A model generated the notes under the pieces. It saw only the letters and a program-made list of their open reading frames with translations. It did no database searches and was not told where the DNA came from. From NCBI RefSeq assembly GCF_000504245.1, contig NZ_KI632509.1, positions 5,421,502 through 5,485,501 on the forward strand: a DNA stretch of 64,000 nucleotides, given 5' to 3'. Positions 63,362 through 64,000 of this stretch are shown here, piece after piece. How positions within the stretch are numbered: the first letter of the stretch is position 1; every line of letters starts with the position of its first letter. A program made the translations under genes and the position numbers. This DNA comes from Haloechinothrix halophila YIM 93223 (lineage in GTDB: Bacteria; Actinomycetota; Actinomycetes; Mycobacteriales; Pseudonocardiaceae).

Positions 63362-63850
63362 GTGGCTGTAGTCGAGAATCTGCTGACCGTCGTGCCCGAG
63401 CCGTTCCGCTCGATCATGATCAAGCATCGGGAGCTGCTGAAGTTCGGCATCGTCGGCGGTACGGCGTTCGTCGTGGACAACGGTGTCTGGTACCTGCTGA
63501 AGCTGACGGTGCTCGCGGACAAGCCGACAACGGCCAAGGGGATCGCGATCCTGGTCGCCACGATCGTCTCCTACATCCTCAACCGTGAGTGGTCCTTCCG
63601 CACACGCGGTGGCCGGGAGCGCCACCACGAGGCCGCGCTGTTCTTCCTGGTCAGCGGCGGCGCCATCGTCATCAACCTGATCCCGCTGTACACCTCGCGC
63701 TATATCCTCGACCTGGAGGTGCCGCACGTCTCATTGTGGGTGCAGGAGGCCGCCGACTTCACCAGCGGGTCGATCATCGGCATGGTGCTGGCGATGCTGT
63801 TCCGCTTCTGGGGGTACCGGAGGTGGGTTTTCCCGGATGAGCTGCGGTGA
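63362..63850 (+). CDS. GtrA family membrane protein (Rv3277-like)
   Basis: This 162-residue four-helix protein matches the GtrA/DPMS flippase family (KFGIVGGTAFVVDNGVWYLL, SYILNREWSFRTRG, FWGYRRWVF). GtrA proteins move polyprenol-phosphate-linked sugars across the membrane. Start GTG 63362. It lies close to purE/purK and the GT87 gene, as Rv3277 does in M. tuberculosis. Confidence 0.9.
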   Translation: MAVVENLLTVVPEPFRSIMIKHRELLKFGIVGGTAFVVDNGVWYLLKLTVLADKPTTAKGIAILVATIVSYILNREWSFRTRGGRERHHEAALFFLVSGGAIVINLIPLYTSRYILDLEVPHVSLWVQEAADFTSGSIIGMVLAMLFRFWGYRRWVFPDELR

Positions 63851-63859
63851 AAGCGCCGA

Positions 63860-64000
63860 TCAGCGCGGGGAGCCCGCTGTCGAGAGCTCCCCGGACGTCA
63901 GGTCCGTTGGGCGCGGCACCAGCAGAAACACGCTGAACGTCGCTGGCCGCTGCACGGACAGTTCCAGCCTGCCGCCATCGGCCTCCACCAGCGCGCGAGC
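63860..64000 (-). CDS. Partial histidine kinase, C-terminal end
   Basis: An incomplete minus-strand gene enters at the right edge and ends at 63860. Its translated tail, ARALVEADGGRLELSVQRP, followed by ATFSVFLLVP, matches the last conserved part of a HATPase_c domain. The kinase body lies outside the window, so the sensor and the response regulator are unknown. Confidence 0.65.
   Translation of the reverse strand, partial: ARALVEADGGRLELSVQRPATFSVFLLVPRPTDLTSGELSTAGSPR

Overview
The window is high-GC actinobacterial DNA with GTG and TTG starts, AGGAGG ribosome sites and many coupled gene overlaps. The gene content (wbbL, gpgS, fbiA/fbiB, a DUF3117 protein, SigE-RseA-HtrA-TatB, ESX-type EspG and PPE-like proteins) points to a mycolata-related actinomycete. 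The EspG/DUF3558 operon style and the dispersed intergenic repeats suggest Pseudonocardiaceae, such as an Amycolatopsis, Saccharopolyspora or Prauserella relative. This is inference from content; no search was run.

Left part (1-36.5 kb). A secreted M14 carboxypeptidase is followed by small membrane proteins, MarC, a PHP phosphoesterase, a Nudix enzyme, a DUF2332/MaoC pair and CorA. Next come a four-gene sugar ABC importer, an Rv1234-like stress-domain protein, an acyl-CoA dehydrogenase, a slipin and Mrp. The envelope-stress module sigE-rseA-htrA-tatB follows. After it lie an O-methyltransferase, an MFS pump, PepA, a DUF3117 protein, an enoyl-CoA hydratase, the tagI/DivIVA-like/gpgS/folP2-like group, an acyltransferase, two LOG-family proteins and the succinylase-branch lysine/diaminopimelate genes dapE, dapD and dapC with a 7Fe ferredoxin. 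The order resembles the M. tuberculosis Rv1177-Rv1239 neighbourhood, recalled from memory.

Right part (37-64 kb). The F420 genes fbiA and fbiB are coupled to a Nudix gene. They are followed by a GntR regulator, mannose-1-phosphate guanylyltransferase, the rhamnosyltransferase wbbL, glycosyltransferases, rmlD/rmlB, an LCP ligase, a TIGR03089 protein, fadE25, purE/purK, a GT87-type mannosyltransferase and GtrA. This resembles Rv3261-Rv3277. The two blocks, far apart in M. tuberculosis, meet here across a 544-bp repeat-rich gap. Functionally they supply the arabinogalactan linker (wbbL, rml genes, LCP), mannosyl donors and purines.

Accessory insertions stand out in the right block: a four-gene operon of type VII secretion accessory genes with no core secretion machinery (44.9-48.1 kb), a truncated GT2 remnant, a HTH/PIN toxin-antitoxin cassette flanked by short repeats, a degenerate GGDEF protein, and a 726-residue protein fusing an ECF sigma factor, a zinc anti-sigma domain, a membrane segment and a surface domain. 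Three kinds of intergenic repeat are visible: a 54-bp palindrome (two copies), a 76-bp array of four 12-mers in 21-bp phase (two copies), and a composite inverted-repeat region at 36.7-37.0 kb. No rRNA, tRNA, CRISPR or insertion sequence was found.
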